A stretch of 64,000 nucleotides of DNA from Qipengyuania citrea (lineage in GTDB: Bacteria > Pseudomonadota > Alphaproteobacteria > Sphingomonadales > Sphingomonadaceae). The stretch lies in the NCBI RefSeq assembly GCF_024171405.1, contig NZ_JALJZT010000002.1, positions 2,356,001 through 2,420,000 of the forward strand. Reading direction: 5' to 3'. Below are positions 25,264-33,435 of the stretch, one piece after another. The position numbers and the translations under genes are program-made. The notes beneath the pieces are model-generated. The model was not told the DNA's origin. It worked only from the letters and a program-made list of their open reading frames with translations, and made no database searches. Position 1 is the stretch's first letter. Every line of letters begins with the position of its first letter.

Positions 25264-26890
25264 AGAAACCGGAGAGCCGATAGATCCGCCGGGCGCGCGT
25301 CACCGGGGTAGCATCCGGCAACCTGAACTGGTGGATGATCTCCCTATCGGCGTGCTTCACCTTGGTGTGAAGACTGCAACGCTGGAGAGGGCTGGTTTTC
25401 GCACCGTCGGTGATCTCGCCAGCGTAAGCCGGGAGCAGATCATCCGGATTCCCACAGTTGGCTGGCGCACCGCCGATCTGCTCAGTGAAAACCGGCAAGC
25501 GCTGATTGATGCTTCGGATGCTGAGACGGGCACTGATTGGGACAGGTATTGCGAAACGACGCGTATCCCTCTCCTGCCGCATGAGGGCCGGCCGCGTTCG
25601 GGCAAAGACTTTCTGGCTTCGCTTCCGGACTTTCTCGCAGAGGTCGCCGACAATCTCGCAGACGAAACCTTTTCAGCAATTCTTCGCGAACGCATCTGTC
25701 AGCCGCCGGAACGGCAGAAGACGCTCGATGAAATAGCTGCGACAACCAGCCCTCCGGTCACCCGCGAAAGGATCCGGCAGAAGGAGAAGAAGCTGCTGGG
25801 GCAGCTGACAGGCGGGCTACTCAACGAGACATATGGAACGCTGGGAATACATTTCCGTCCGGAGTTTTCGGTCTGGTGGAAACGGGCTGCTGACCGTCTT
25901 TCCCACCTTGAGGAAATCGAGTTCACAGATTTCGTAGAAGCCCTCTCCGCTGAATGGGAGGTTCCCAATCACGCGGTCATAGCACAGCTCCCCATCATCC
26001 TTGCGATAGTCACCGGCGAACCGCAGATGTCCGGGGAATTCCGGGCAGCAAGCCGCGTCGATCCCCGGCTCTTCGGCGATCTGAGGCGGGAAGTGCTCGG
26101 ACTCCCACTGAACCGACTCAGACTGGGCAGATACGTTGAGCGTCTGGCTGAAGCCGGATCGGAAACTGTAGGGGATATCGTCGCGAGGTTGCGCGCCGGC
26201 AGCCTAGGGGCAAGGGGAGGAAAGGCGGCCGAGGTGGCTGCGATGCATGCAAATCAGCTGGCCTCCTGCCTCCGTGATGATGGTCTGATCGATTGGCGGT
26301 CATACCGGACAGCCAACGCACTGAGCTGTCTGCCAGCCTCGCCAACGGTCAATGCCGCTGAGTTCGTCGCCACACTTCGTGACACCGTCTGTGACTTGCT
26401 ATCTGTGTGCCGCGTTACGAAGCGGGCGTCCGAAATTTACCGTCTCAGGACGAGCCGCACTCTTGGGAGCCAGATGACACTGCAGGCTGTCGCCGACGCC
26501 CTCGATACCCATCTGCCCACGGTCAAACGCGAAGAAACGGTGTTTCTGAGTTTTCTGAATGGAGTGCTGATCGGTCACGATTTCAGCAAGCTGCCTGTAT
26601 GGCTGGATGACCTCTGGCTGGAATACTGGGACGAAGCCCGGGCCAGCTACGAAAGTGCCCGGGACAACTACGGAGAATTCTCGGAGAATCTTGCCTGGAA
26701 ATGGCGACTGACGGTGCGCGACATCGGCAAAGCAGCACCAACGATCTGGGCAGTGCTGAGCGGCTATCCGACCGACAGGCGCTCGAAAAGATCCATCAGC
26801 AAAGCTCCCGTCGTGAGCCCGATCATTTATCCGGACCCTCAGTTACCTGCCGGAAGGATCCGGCTCCGTGGCTTCCGGCGGGTGCATTGA
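25253..26890 (+). CDS. Protein with duplicated alpha-CTD-like and sigma-4-like segments
   Basis: 545 residues, GTG start overlapping the previous gene by 11 bases. Residues 29-85 resemble the RNA polymerase alpha C-terminal HhH domain (LGVKTATLERAGFRTVGDL). Residues 157-182 (TLDEIA..VTRERIRQKEKKLL) read like sigma-70 region 4. The pattern recurs: an HhH-like stretch at about 283-330 and a second sigma-4-like helix-turn-helix at 408-434 (TLQAVADAL..TVKREETVFL). It ends RIRLRGFRRVH. There is no sigma-2 region, so it is not an ordinary sigma factor. DNA targeting within the restriction complex or transcription control of the operon are both possible. Confidence 0.7.
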   Translation: MYIRETGEPIDPPGARHRGSIRQPELVDDLPIGVLHLGVKTATLERAGFRTVGDLASVSREQIIRIPTVGWRTADLLSENRQALIDASDAETGTDWDRYCETTRIPLLPHEGRPRSGKDFLASLPDFLAEVADNLADETFSAILRERICQPPERQKTLDEIAATTSPPVTRERIRQKEKKLLGQLTGGLLNETYGTLGIHFRPEFSVWWKRAADRLSHLEEIEFTDFVEALSAEWEVPNHAVIAQLPIILAIVTGEPQMSGEFRAASRVDPRLFGDLRREVLGLPLNRLRLGRYVERLAEAGSETVGDIVARLRAGSLGARGGKAAEVAAMHANQLASCLRDDGLIDWRSYRTANALSCLPASPTVNAAEFVATLRDTVCDLLSVCRVTKRASEIYRLRTSRTLGSQMTLQAVADALDTHLPTVKREETVFLSFLNGVLIGHDFSKLPVWLDDLWLEYWDEARASYESARDNYGEFSENLAWKWRLTVRDIGKAAPTIWAVLSGYPTDRRSKRSISKAPVVSPIIYPDPQLPAGRIRLRGFRRVH

Positions 26891-26914
26891 CGAGGCGCAC
26901 ATGGATTCTACATC

Positions 26915-27364
26915 CTAGCCTCTGATTTCGAGCGATAGCTCATCACCCCTGAGCCAAGATGTCAGCCGCGTCAGAAGTGCTGTCGGTTCAATCCTATTCT
27001 TTCCCTTGAGCGCGCATTCCCAGACGGTGGCAATGCGCCATCCTTCCGAAAGCAGCGCTGATCTGACAACCTTGTCCCGCTCTTGATTGGCGCCGATCTT
27101 CGCCGCCCAGAATTCGGTGCGTGTCTCTGGAAGCCGGAACAAATGGCAGTCATGACCATGCCAGAAGCAGCCGTGCACAAAGATAACCGCATGAAACCGG
27201 CTGAGTACGATGTCGGGCTTGCCGGGCAGATCCTTCCGGTTGACCCTGAAGCGATAACCTAGCCGGTGAAGGCCACTTCGAATCTGAAGTTCAGGCTTCG
27301 TGTCCCTTCCCCTTATAGCCGCCATGTTACGGCTTCTTGTCGTGGGATCATGGACGTCAGGCAT
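26915..27364 (-). CDS. vsr: Very short patch repair (Vsr) endonuclease
   Basis: 149 residues from ATG 27364 (MPDVHDPTTRSRNM), overlapping the end of dcm by 8 bases. Vsr landmarks: the N-terminal RSRNMAAIRGRDTKPE, KPDIVLSRFHAVIFVHGCFWHGHDC, and WRIATVWECAL near the end. Vsr nicks T:G mismatches made when 5-methylcytosine deaminates, so it follows C5 methyltransferase genes. In MORC-type restriction operons Vsr-fold nucleases may instead be the restriction enzyme, which is a second possibility here. Confidence 0.92.
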   Translation of the reverse strand: MPDVHDPTTRSRNMAAIRGRDTKPELQIRSGLHRLGYRFRVNRKDLPGKPDIVLSRFHAVIFVHGCFWHGHDCHLFRLPETRTEFWAAKIGANQERDKVVRSALLSEGWRIATVWECALKGKNRIEPTALLTRLTSWLRGDELSLEIRG

Positions 27365-28589
27365 ACTCCCGGACAGCCACCTCATCGTTCGGGGCTGCTT
27401 CCCGGGTTATATGCGGACGCATGATCCTTGCGACCTCGCTAAACACCGGCACTGCCACCGAGTTACCGAACTGCTTATACGCCTGCGTATCGGAAACAGG
27501 GATCCGGAATGTGTCGGGAAAACCCATCAGCCTTGCGCATTCCCTCGGGGTAAGCCGTCGGGGATTCTTGCGTCCCTTTTGCTGTACAAGAATTTCAGAC
27601 CCATCCTTGTAATAGCGCGCTGAGAGCGTTCTGCAGGTGTCGTCCGGGCCTACCAGGCCATAGCCAAAGCCATTGCCTGCTGCACGATGCTTGGCTGAGT
27701 AATCTCGGAGATATTTCCAGAGGTGATTGCTCAGGGTATACTTGGCATTGACCCTCGCAAGTTCTCCCTCTGTATAGTGCGATTCTGCAGTTTCGCCGCC
27801 GTTCTCGGGATGCAGTACCGATCGCATCCGCGCTTCGCCTTCAACCGGAAGCTTCAAGTCCGCCCAGTCGAATCCACTTTTTTCGCGGAAGCCAACGAGC
27901 ACGATCCGTTCACGGTTCTGGGGAAGAAAATGACGTGCGTTTAGAACGCGAACATGGAGCTCGTATCCGAGGTCTTTCTCCAAAATTTTGCGGATGACCT
28001 CGAAGGTCCGGCCTTTGTCGTGGCTTTTCAGATTCTTCACGTTCTCGAGCAGGAATGCGCTTGGTCTGTGAGCCTTCAGGATCCGTGCAACATCGAAGAA
28101 CAGCGTTCCCTGAGCTTCGTCAAGGAACCCATGTTTCCGGCCCAGCGCATTCTTTTTTGACACCCCGGCGATTGAGAATGGCTGACAAGGAAAGCCTGCG
28201 AGCAGAACATCATGCTCAGGAATCTCATCGACGGGGACTTTGGTAATATCGCCGGCGATCGGGCGGTTGTCCGGATAGTTGGTGTGATAAGTAAGCTGTG
28301 CATATTTGTCCCATTCAGACGTGAATACGCAGCGGCCGCCTATGCCGTCAAAAGCCCGGCGTAGTCCTCCTATGCCGGCAAAGAGGTCAATGAATGTGAA
28401 CCCCTTCGCATTTGTGTGTGTCGGGACTGTATCAGCGCGCTCACGCAGCCAGTCGAGCACAACTTTGCGAGGTCTGATCTTTCCGGACTCCCAGCGGAAA
28501 ATCTCCCGTTCGGAGTAGCCAAGTTTTTCTGCGAGTTCCTCGGTCGAGAGTCCGGCACGGCAGCGTAGAATTCGGAACTCAGATTGCAT
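27357..28589 (-). CDS. dcm: C5-cytosine DNA methyltransferase with N-terminal HTH
   Basis: 410 residues. The first ~55 residues are an XRE-type HTH (LSTEELAEKLGYSEREIFRWESG), then the methyltransferase: FIDLFAGIGGLRRAF (SAM binding), AGFPCQPFS with the catalytic cysteine, LLENVKN, and a C-terminal RECARLMGFPDTF. It methylates cytosine at a target I cannot read from sequence, presumably protecting DNA from the facing MORC/HNH/SNF2 genes. The HTH suggests it may repress its own or the restriction promoter. Transcribed with vsr, and downstream of hipA by 114 bases. Confidence 0.93.
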   Translation of the reverse strand: MQSEFRILRCRAGLSTEELAEKLGYSEREIFRWESGKIRPRKVVLDWLRERADTVPTHTNAKGFTFIDLFAGIGGLRRAFDGIGGRCVFTSEWDKYAQLTYHTNYPDNRPIAGDITKVPVDEIPEHDVLLAGFPCQPFSIAGVSKKNALGRKHGFLDEAQGTLFFDVARILKAHRPSAFLLENVKNLKSHDKGRTFEVIRKILEKDLGYELHVRVLNARHFLPQNRERIVLVGFREKSGFDWADLKLPVEGEARMRSVLHPENGGETAESHYTEGELARVNAKYTLSNHLWKYLRDYSAKHRAAGNGFGYGLVGPDDTCRTLSARYYKDGSEILVQQKGRKNPRRLTPRECARLMGFPDTFRIPVSDTQAYKQFGNSVAVPVFSEVARIMRPHITREAAPNDEVAVREYA

Positions 28590-28703
28590 ATGTCTGCCTC
28601 GGGTAGTTGTAGCGACGGGATGTCATGAAAATTCCCCACGGGCAAGGGCAGAGATTTTAGTTTCAACAAACCGCTGTAGGCGATCGCCCGGTCTGCCGGC
28701 TTC

Positions 28704-30002
28704 TCAGCCGATATCACGGAATCCGCGCCTAGCCTTCCGTGCCATGTCGGCTTCCACTCCGGCGGTATTGCAGTGCCTGTCCCAGTTACCGACTGCGGCC
28801 CGGATCGTTTCGATGATCGACTTGGTCTCAGTAGGTTTCAGGTCAGCAAACCGTCCGAATTCCAGCAGATCGTCGAGTTCAAAGTCGTCGGTCTTGCCAG
28901 CCAGCGACATCTGGTGCTCGTTGGTCCAATCCCCCTTGGGATTGTAGGCGTAGACGACATCGTATGCGGGCGAGAGGCTCCAGCGACCCGAGCTATCCAT
29001 CAGGAAGGCGATGTTCTTGGTGTGGTCGTCTTGGTTACGGATAAAGACATTGAGCAGCGCGCGGCGCACCTGCTCCTTGATCGCTTCGCGTCCGAGACCG
29101 AGCATGCGGATGGTCTCGATTGCCTGCTCGTAGCTATAGGCCCGGGCGAGGTTGAAATCGAAATGGCGCATCGCGCAAAGCGACTGCATGTGGAGCTTCT
29201 TGCCGTCAGGCGTGCGATCAAAGCGCTGGGTCATGAAATGCGCCCTCCCGCCTTCCTCGTGCAGTCGTGAGCGAGCCATGTCGATGGCAGCCTCTCGGGC
29301 TAGCAGATAGCAAGCGTATTCAAGCCGGCCGAAGCCCATTGGGTCGGCAAGTTCCTTGTCGGCATTGCCCGACACGCCGTCGAACTTGACCAGCCATTGC
29401 GTGTAGCCGGGCCCTGCAGTCAGCTGCCCTGAATGGAACTCTCCGGTCGCCTCGTTCCAGGCGAGGACGGCCTTGGCCCGGGCGCCACCGGCGGAGGTTC
29501 CGACGCGCAGGATCTCTTGGAGTGCGCGGTGATCATCCTCTCCCTTGAGCACACCGGCCAGTTCTTCACGCGCGGCAATGACTCTGTTGGCGAGCTCGAC
29601 CAGCGGGGCGATATCGACCGGCCGGCCCTGTTCACGGCGCTCACCGGTAGCGGGCTCGAATTCGAGCGCACCCATGCCTCGGCGACCGGTATAACAAAGG
29701 CGCTCGACCGGATCGAAGCTGTCGGCTGTGCGGCCTTGCTCGGCAAGCCAGCGATTGATCAGCGCGTTACCAAACTTGTCGGGCAGGCTGTCTGCCAGCA
29801 TGCCCGGTAGCCCTTTAAAGGTCTCGTAATTCAGCGCGGGAAAATCGTAGACGCCGCTTCGTAATGGCATTGTGAGCGGAGCGACTTCGATGCCGCTGCG
29901 ACTGAATTCCGGAGTGTATTCGAAAACCCCGACATCGCGATCTTCATCCCACAGGACGGCGCCGATCTGACGACCCCAGAGATTGACTACCGCACGCGTC
30001 AT
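28704..30002 (-). CDS. hipA: HipA-family serine/threonine kinase toxin
   Basis: 432 residues, full length for HipA. Visible are the N-terminal subdomain, the ATP loop GTSAGGARAKAVLAW (near 170-184), the catalytic FIRNQDDHTKN (near 325) and SPAYDVV. HipA kinases phosphorylate a translation component (GltX for E. coli HipA) and cause growth arrest; HipB neutralises them. The start overlaps the hipB end by 4 bases. Substrate here is unknown. It could stabilise the element or serve as defence. Confidence 0.93.
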   Translation of the reverse strand: MTRAVVNLWGRQIGAVLWDEDRDVGVFEYTPEFSRSGIEVAPLTMPLRSGVYDFPALNYETFKGLPGMLADSLPDKFGNALINRWLAEQGRTADSFDPVERLCYTGRRGMGALEFEPATGERREQGRPVDIAPLVELANRVIAAREELAGVLKGEDDHRALQEILRVGTSAGGARAKAVLAWNEATGEFHSGQLTAGPGYTQWLVKFDGVSGNADKELADPMGFGRLEYACYLLAREAAIDMARSRLHEEGGRAHFMTQRFDRTPDGKKLHMQSLCAMRHFDFNLARAYSYEQAIETIRMLGLGREAIKEQVRRALLNVFIRNQDDHTKNIAFLMDSSGRWSLSPAYDVVYAYNPKGDWTNEHQMSLAGKTDDFELDDLLEFGRFADLKPTETKSIIETIRAAVGNWDRHCNTAGVEADMARKARRGFRDIG

Positions 30003-30358
30003 GGGGCCTCGTCACCCCAGCTCCATTCCTCGCCAGCCTCACCTTCAGAAGACTTGCGCACCCTTTGCCGCGCCTTGCCGGTGTCGGACCGGGGATCGAG
30101 CGGTCTCAGCTTGGCGTCCGGCATGACATCCAGCAGGCGGTCTTCAATGTCGAGCGCACGCATTATCCTGGCGAGGCTATCGATGGTCCCGCCATTACCG
30201 GCTTCCAGGCGGGCGAGCGTTGAACGCGAGATACCTGCCATTTCCGCAAGCTCGGCCTGCTTGAGATTGCGTGATATGCGATATGCTTCGATCTGCTTCC
30301 CGAGGTCGGATAGCAGCACCGAGAGCGGACGCAGATCTGGTGAATCATAATGTGGCAT
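29999..30358 (-). CDS. hipB: HipB-family antitoxin, XRE regulator
   Basis: 119 residues with an HTH at about 30-75 (LKQAELAEMAGISRSTLARLEAG) and a charged, flexible C-terminal ~45 residues. It is the antitoxin and repressor of the hipBA operon, coded first and overlapping hipA. Upstream, TATCGAGAC occurs twice (30359-30367 and 30435-30443), a likely binding site. Confidence 0.9.
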   Translation of the reverse strand: MPHYDSPDLRPLSVLLSDLGKQIEAYRISRNLKQAELAEMAGISRSTLARLEAGNGGTIDSLARIMRALDIEDRLLDVMPDAKLRPLDPRSDTGKARQRVRKSSEGEAGEEWSWGDEAP

Positions 30359-30443
30359 TATCGAGACATTATCTCCGTTATGGAGCTTTGTGTAGCGATT
30401 TTGCGTCTTTACGTGATGATATTTAATGTGTCAATATCGAGAC
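30359..30443. promoter_or_regulatory. Direct-repeat candidate HipB operators
   Basis: TATCGAGAC at 30359-30367, directly abutting the hipB start, and again at 30435-30443, 76 bp apart in an AT-rich stretch. The first is part of an ATTATC-gagac-ATTATC repeat. Autoregulation by HipB is inferred. Confidence 0.45.
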
Positions 30444-30507
30444 GTAAATTGGCTTATGCCCGATAATGCATCAAATTTGCTACTTTATTTAGGTCGGAGT
30501 GATGGAA

Positions 30508-30711
30508 ATGGATGACGAGAAGGAGCAAAACGACCAGACGGACTGGAAGGGCCTGCGAGAGATCGACCGTGCCATCTCCGAAAATCGGCGCATGGAATAC
30601 AGCTGGAAGAAGGCTCTAGCAGATCCTTGGGAACGACGCGGACTCTGGCTACTTGGGCTGGTCGTCGTCGCATTTGCGGTGTTCGTCATCCTGCAGGATT
30701 TCGTGCTGTAG
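30508..30711 (+). CDS. Small single-pass membrane protein
   Basis: 67 residues from ATG 30508, chosen because GGAG lies 8 bases upstream; the GTG/ATG a few bases before are too close. It has a charged N-terminal ~45 residues and one C-terminal membrane helix (GLWLLGLVVVAFAVFVILQDFVL). It faces traG tail to tail with no space between stops (30711/30712). A role in entry exclusion or regulation would fit its position but is speculation. Confidence 0.6.
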   Translation: MDDEKEQNDQTDWKGLREIDRAISENRRMEYSWKKALADPWERRGLWLLGLVVVAFAVFVILQDFVL

Positions 30712-33423
30712 CTATCTATTGCCCCATTCTTTGACGTCGTCTGCAGCTTCCTCACTCGCGCCCGTGGCGCCTTCCGTTTGGCGATCAAGATAAGTTCGCA
30801 CGGTTCCGATCCTGCCACGACCCTGTCGGCGCACCCGCTCGACCTCATCCGTGATGTCAGACCGATCAGGAGCATCGGGCATTGAGGGACCACCCGCAGA
30901 GCCCACGGCTCCTCTTGCGCGTACCTGCCCAGCACTTCCGATCCCGGGGCGGCTGACAGGAGCGAAGTCCGGCAGCGAAAGGTCGGCTTCGATGTCGTCT
31001 TGTAGGCGATCAGCATAGCTCTCGACAAACCGCGATTGCAGTTGTTGGCCGCGCGCGCTCATCTGGAACTCGATGTCGTCGAAGCGCACCGGCCCGTAAT
31101 AGTCGCGATTGGCTTCGATCTCGGCCATGCCCCATTCGCGATAAGCCTGGCTCAGGTTTAGCGTGCCTGCGGCACTATTGGCCTCGTACCAACTGGCCTG
31201 GTTCTCGAGGCGGCTGGCCACCTCTTCGGCCCGACGCGCCTCTCGTGTGTAGCTTTCGGCTTCGGTCAGCGATCGGCTGAGACCCGACGAGCTGGTTGAC
31301 ACCTGCGATACCGAACTCGAACTCGTCTCGCGCAGGAAGCCTTCACGCGTGTTCGACCAGTTGCGGCTATCCGAAAGCTGCCGCAGCGTACCCATTATCC
31401 TGCCGCGATCTTCCGAGGCGATCCCGATATCGCTGTCGGTCCACGACTGATTTCGGCCACCGCGGACGCCCGCCTGCGCGTTTAGTACTCCACCTTCGGC
31501 CTTTGCTCCGGCTCCTGCTTCGCCGTTGAGGAACCAAGAAATAGTAATGTCGTCTGACGCGCGCCGGGACAGGCCGAACTGCTGCTGGAGCGTCCTCGAG
31601 GCATTGTCGACTTCGCTGAATGCCGTGCCGATGCTGTCGTTCGTACCAACGCCGCTGACAGTATCGGAGCTCTGACCCTGGCTGTAGGCGTTGCGGATCT
31701 CGCTGAACCGGGTGAGCGCAGAGCTCGTCGATTGCTGGGCGAGGTTGGCATAGGTCTCGCTCTGCGTCCGGCTCTGGCTCGCCATCGTTCCTAGGCGGCC
31801 CGTGAAGTCCTGCCCGAGCGTCGGCGTGAACGGATAGCTTGAATTCGGGACTGCAGCGAACTCGCCATCGGGGAAGCTGGTCGTCTGCGTGCCGCTGTCG
31901 CTGAATCCCCGCGTCTGTGCCGCGCCATAGGCAATGTTGGGGGCAAGATTGCCCTGCGCAAACTGGCGGGAAAACACTGTCGAATTGTCGATGCTCGAGT
32001 TGCCGAGTGAGACGTTGCCGGTGCTCGCTTCGCGCGAGGCTTCCTCGGCTGCATTCTGGCTCGGGTTGAGATAGCTCGTTGCCTGGCCCGAAATCGCCAG
32101 CGCACCACGCGCCACGCCGCCGGCAAGGAACGGGATCGAGGCGACAAGATAGCCTGCCAAGATGCCGATATCGCTGTTGACGTCGCTCATGCCAGCAAAG
32201 GTCGCGAGGCTGAGGCCCGTGCTGCCGCCAGCGGCGGCGACATCGCCCGCGCCTTTGAACATCAGGATCATGTGCAGGATGACGAAGAGCGGTCCCCACG
32301 CCGCAAGATAGAAGAAGCCGGTGACGTAACCTCTCAATGCAATGGGTCCGGTCCGCGGCATCAGGAACAGCGGAAACAGGACAGGGAACAGCGCGTAGAA
32401 CACCACCGTCAGTACGACATTGAGGATTGGGACCCATTTCATCGCGTTGTGCGCGATCGAAGAATAGGTCCGCTCGGTCTGAATATCGGCCCGGGTCTGC
32501 GCGAAGACGTCAATACTGCCGGTGCCGCTCGCCCCTGCAAAGCCGTGCATGGCCTGGTTCATGGCATTGATCGTCAACAGCTGGCGGAAAATGTCGCTCG
32601 CGCTGCGCGAGATGCCGGTAAGATACTGATAGGCAATCGGGAGGTCGGCCATGAGCTTGGCCTTGGCGAGCGCTTCGGTCTGGCGCGGATAGAGTTGGCG
32701 TCCCGCGACAAGCGTCATCTCGTCAATGAGGCTCGCCCATCGCCCCGAAAGCGCGGTGTAGGCTTCGCGGCAGGTGATGATCGAGGCCGTCACGCTGTCG
32801 TCGGCCTGCCGGGTCAGGAATTTCTGCGCGCGCGCCGCGCTGCCGGGTGCGATCGTCGCCCAGATATCATCGCTCTCGGACAGCTCCTTCATCGAGTAGC
32901 GGCCGAGCAGCAGATCGTAGAACACGCATTGCCTGACATGCTCGTCGAAGTTCGCAGCAAACTCCGGATCGGAAATGCGCAAGCTCCGCGTCGATTCAAG
33001 CAGCCGCGCGCCATAGATCATGCCGTTCTTCGAGTAGTTGAGGTCGTCCGGCAAGCCGAAGACGAGCTCGGCCGAGCGGGTCAGATAGTCCCCCGCCTGG
33101 CTGGTGAAACTTGCCATCAGGGCGAGCCCGAGCGGAACATTGGCCACCGTTGCCGGTGCAAGGCTTGGATTGACCCGGTCTGTCACATGGACGTCCATGC
33201 GCGGCACCATCAGACACATGTAGATGAGCGTCGCACCGAGGAACCAGTTGAGCCATGCGCGCCAGTCCTGGTTGAACGCGACCACGATGACCGCGAGCAC
33301 CATGCCCATCACCAGCGCGACCTGAATCAGGCTCTTGTAGCCGCCCGCTCCGGTCCAGGCGGCAACGGCATTGAGGACATTGACGATATACTCGCCGCCG
33401 CCGACCGTGAAAATCTCGACCAT
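30712..33423 (-). CDS. traG: F-type mating-pair stabilisation/entry protein TraG
   Basis: 903 residues, close to F TraG (938). The N-terminal ~450 residues hold several membrane helices (for example near 22-60 and 335-365, and 405-450) with the pilus-assembly region. The C-terminal half is a Ser/Gln/Asn-rich periplasmic/cytoplasmic domain, which in F is needed for mating aggregate stability and recognition of TraS. It is the last gene of the tra operon, 12 bases after traH. Confidence 0.92.
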   Translation of the reverse strand: MVEIFTVGGGEYIVNVLNAVAAWTGAGGYKSLIQVALVMGMVLAVIVVAFNQDWRAWLNWFLGATLIYMCLMVPRMDVHVTDRVNPSLAPATVANVPLGLALMASFTSQAGDYLTRSAELVFGLPDDLNYSKNGMIYGARLLESTRSLRISDPEFAANFDEHVRQCVFYDLLLGRYSMKELSESDDIWATIAPGSAARAQKFLTRQADDSVTASIITCREAYTALSGRWASLIDEMTLVAGRQLYPRQTEALAKAKLMADLPIAYQYLTGISRSASDIFRQLLTINAMNQAMHGFAGASGTGSIDVFAQTRADIQTERTYSSIAHNAMKWVPILNVVLTVVFYALFPVLFPLFLMPRTGPIALRGYVTGFFYLAAWGPLFVILHMILMFKGAGDVAAAGGSTGLSLATFAGMSDVNSDIGILAGYLVASIPFLAGGVARGALAISGQATSYLNPSQNAAEEASREASTGNVSLGNSSIDNSTVFSRQFAQGNLAPNIAYGAAQTRGFSDSGTQTTSFPDGEFAAVPNSSYPFTPTLGQDFTGRLGTMASQSRTQSETYANLAQQSTSSALTRFSEIRNAYSQGQSSDTVSGVGTNDSIGTAFSEVDNASRTLQQQFGLSRRASDDITISWFLNGEAGAGAKAEGGVLNAQAGVRGGRNQSWTDSDIGIASEDRGRIMGTLRQLSDSRNWSNTREGFLRETSSSSVSQVSTSSSGLSRSLTEAESYTREARRAEEVASRLENQASWYEANSAAGTLNLSQAYREWGMAEIEANRDYYGPVRFDDIEFQMSARGQQLQSRFVESYADRLQDDIEADLSLPDFAPVSRPGIGSAGQVRARGAVGSAGGPSMPDAPDRSDITDEVERVRRQGRGRIGTVRTYLDRQTEGATGASEEAADDVKEWGNR

Positions 33424-33435
33424 GCTGCCTCACCC

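Noticed and set aside
25253..26890. Call as a sigma factor
   Set aside because: There is no sigma region 2, and the sigma-4-like helices are duplicated among HhH-like stretches.
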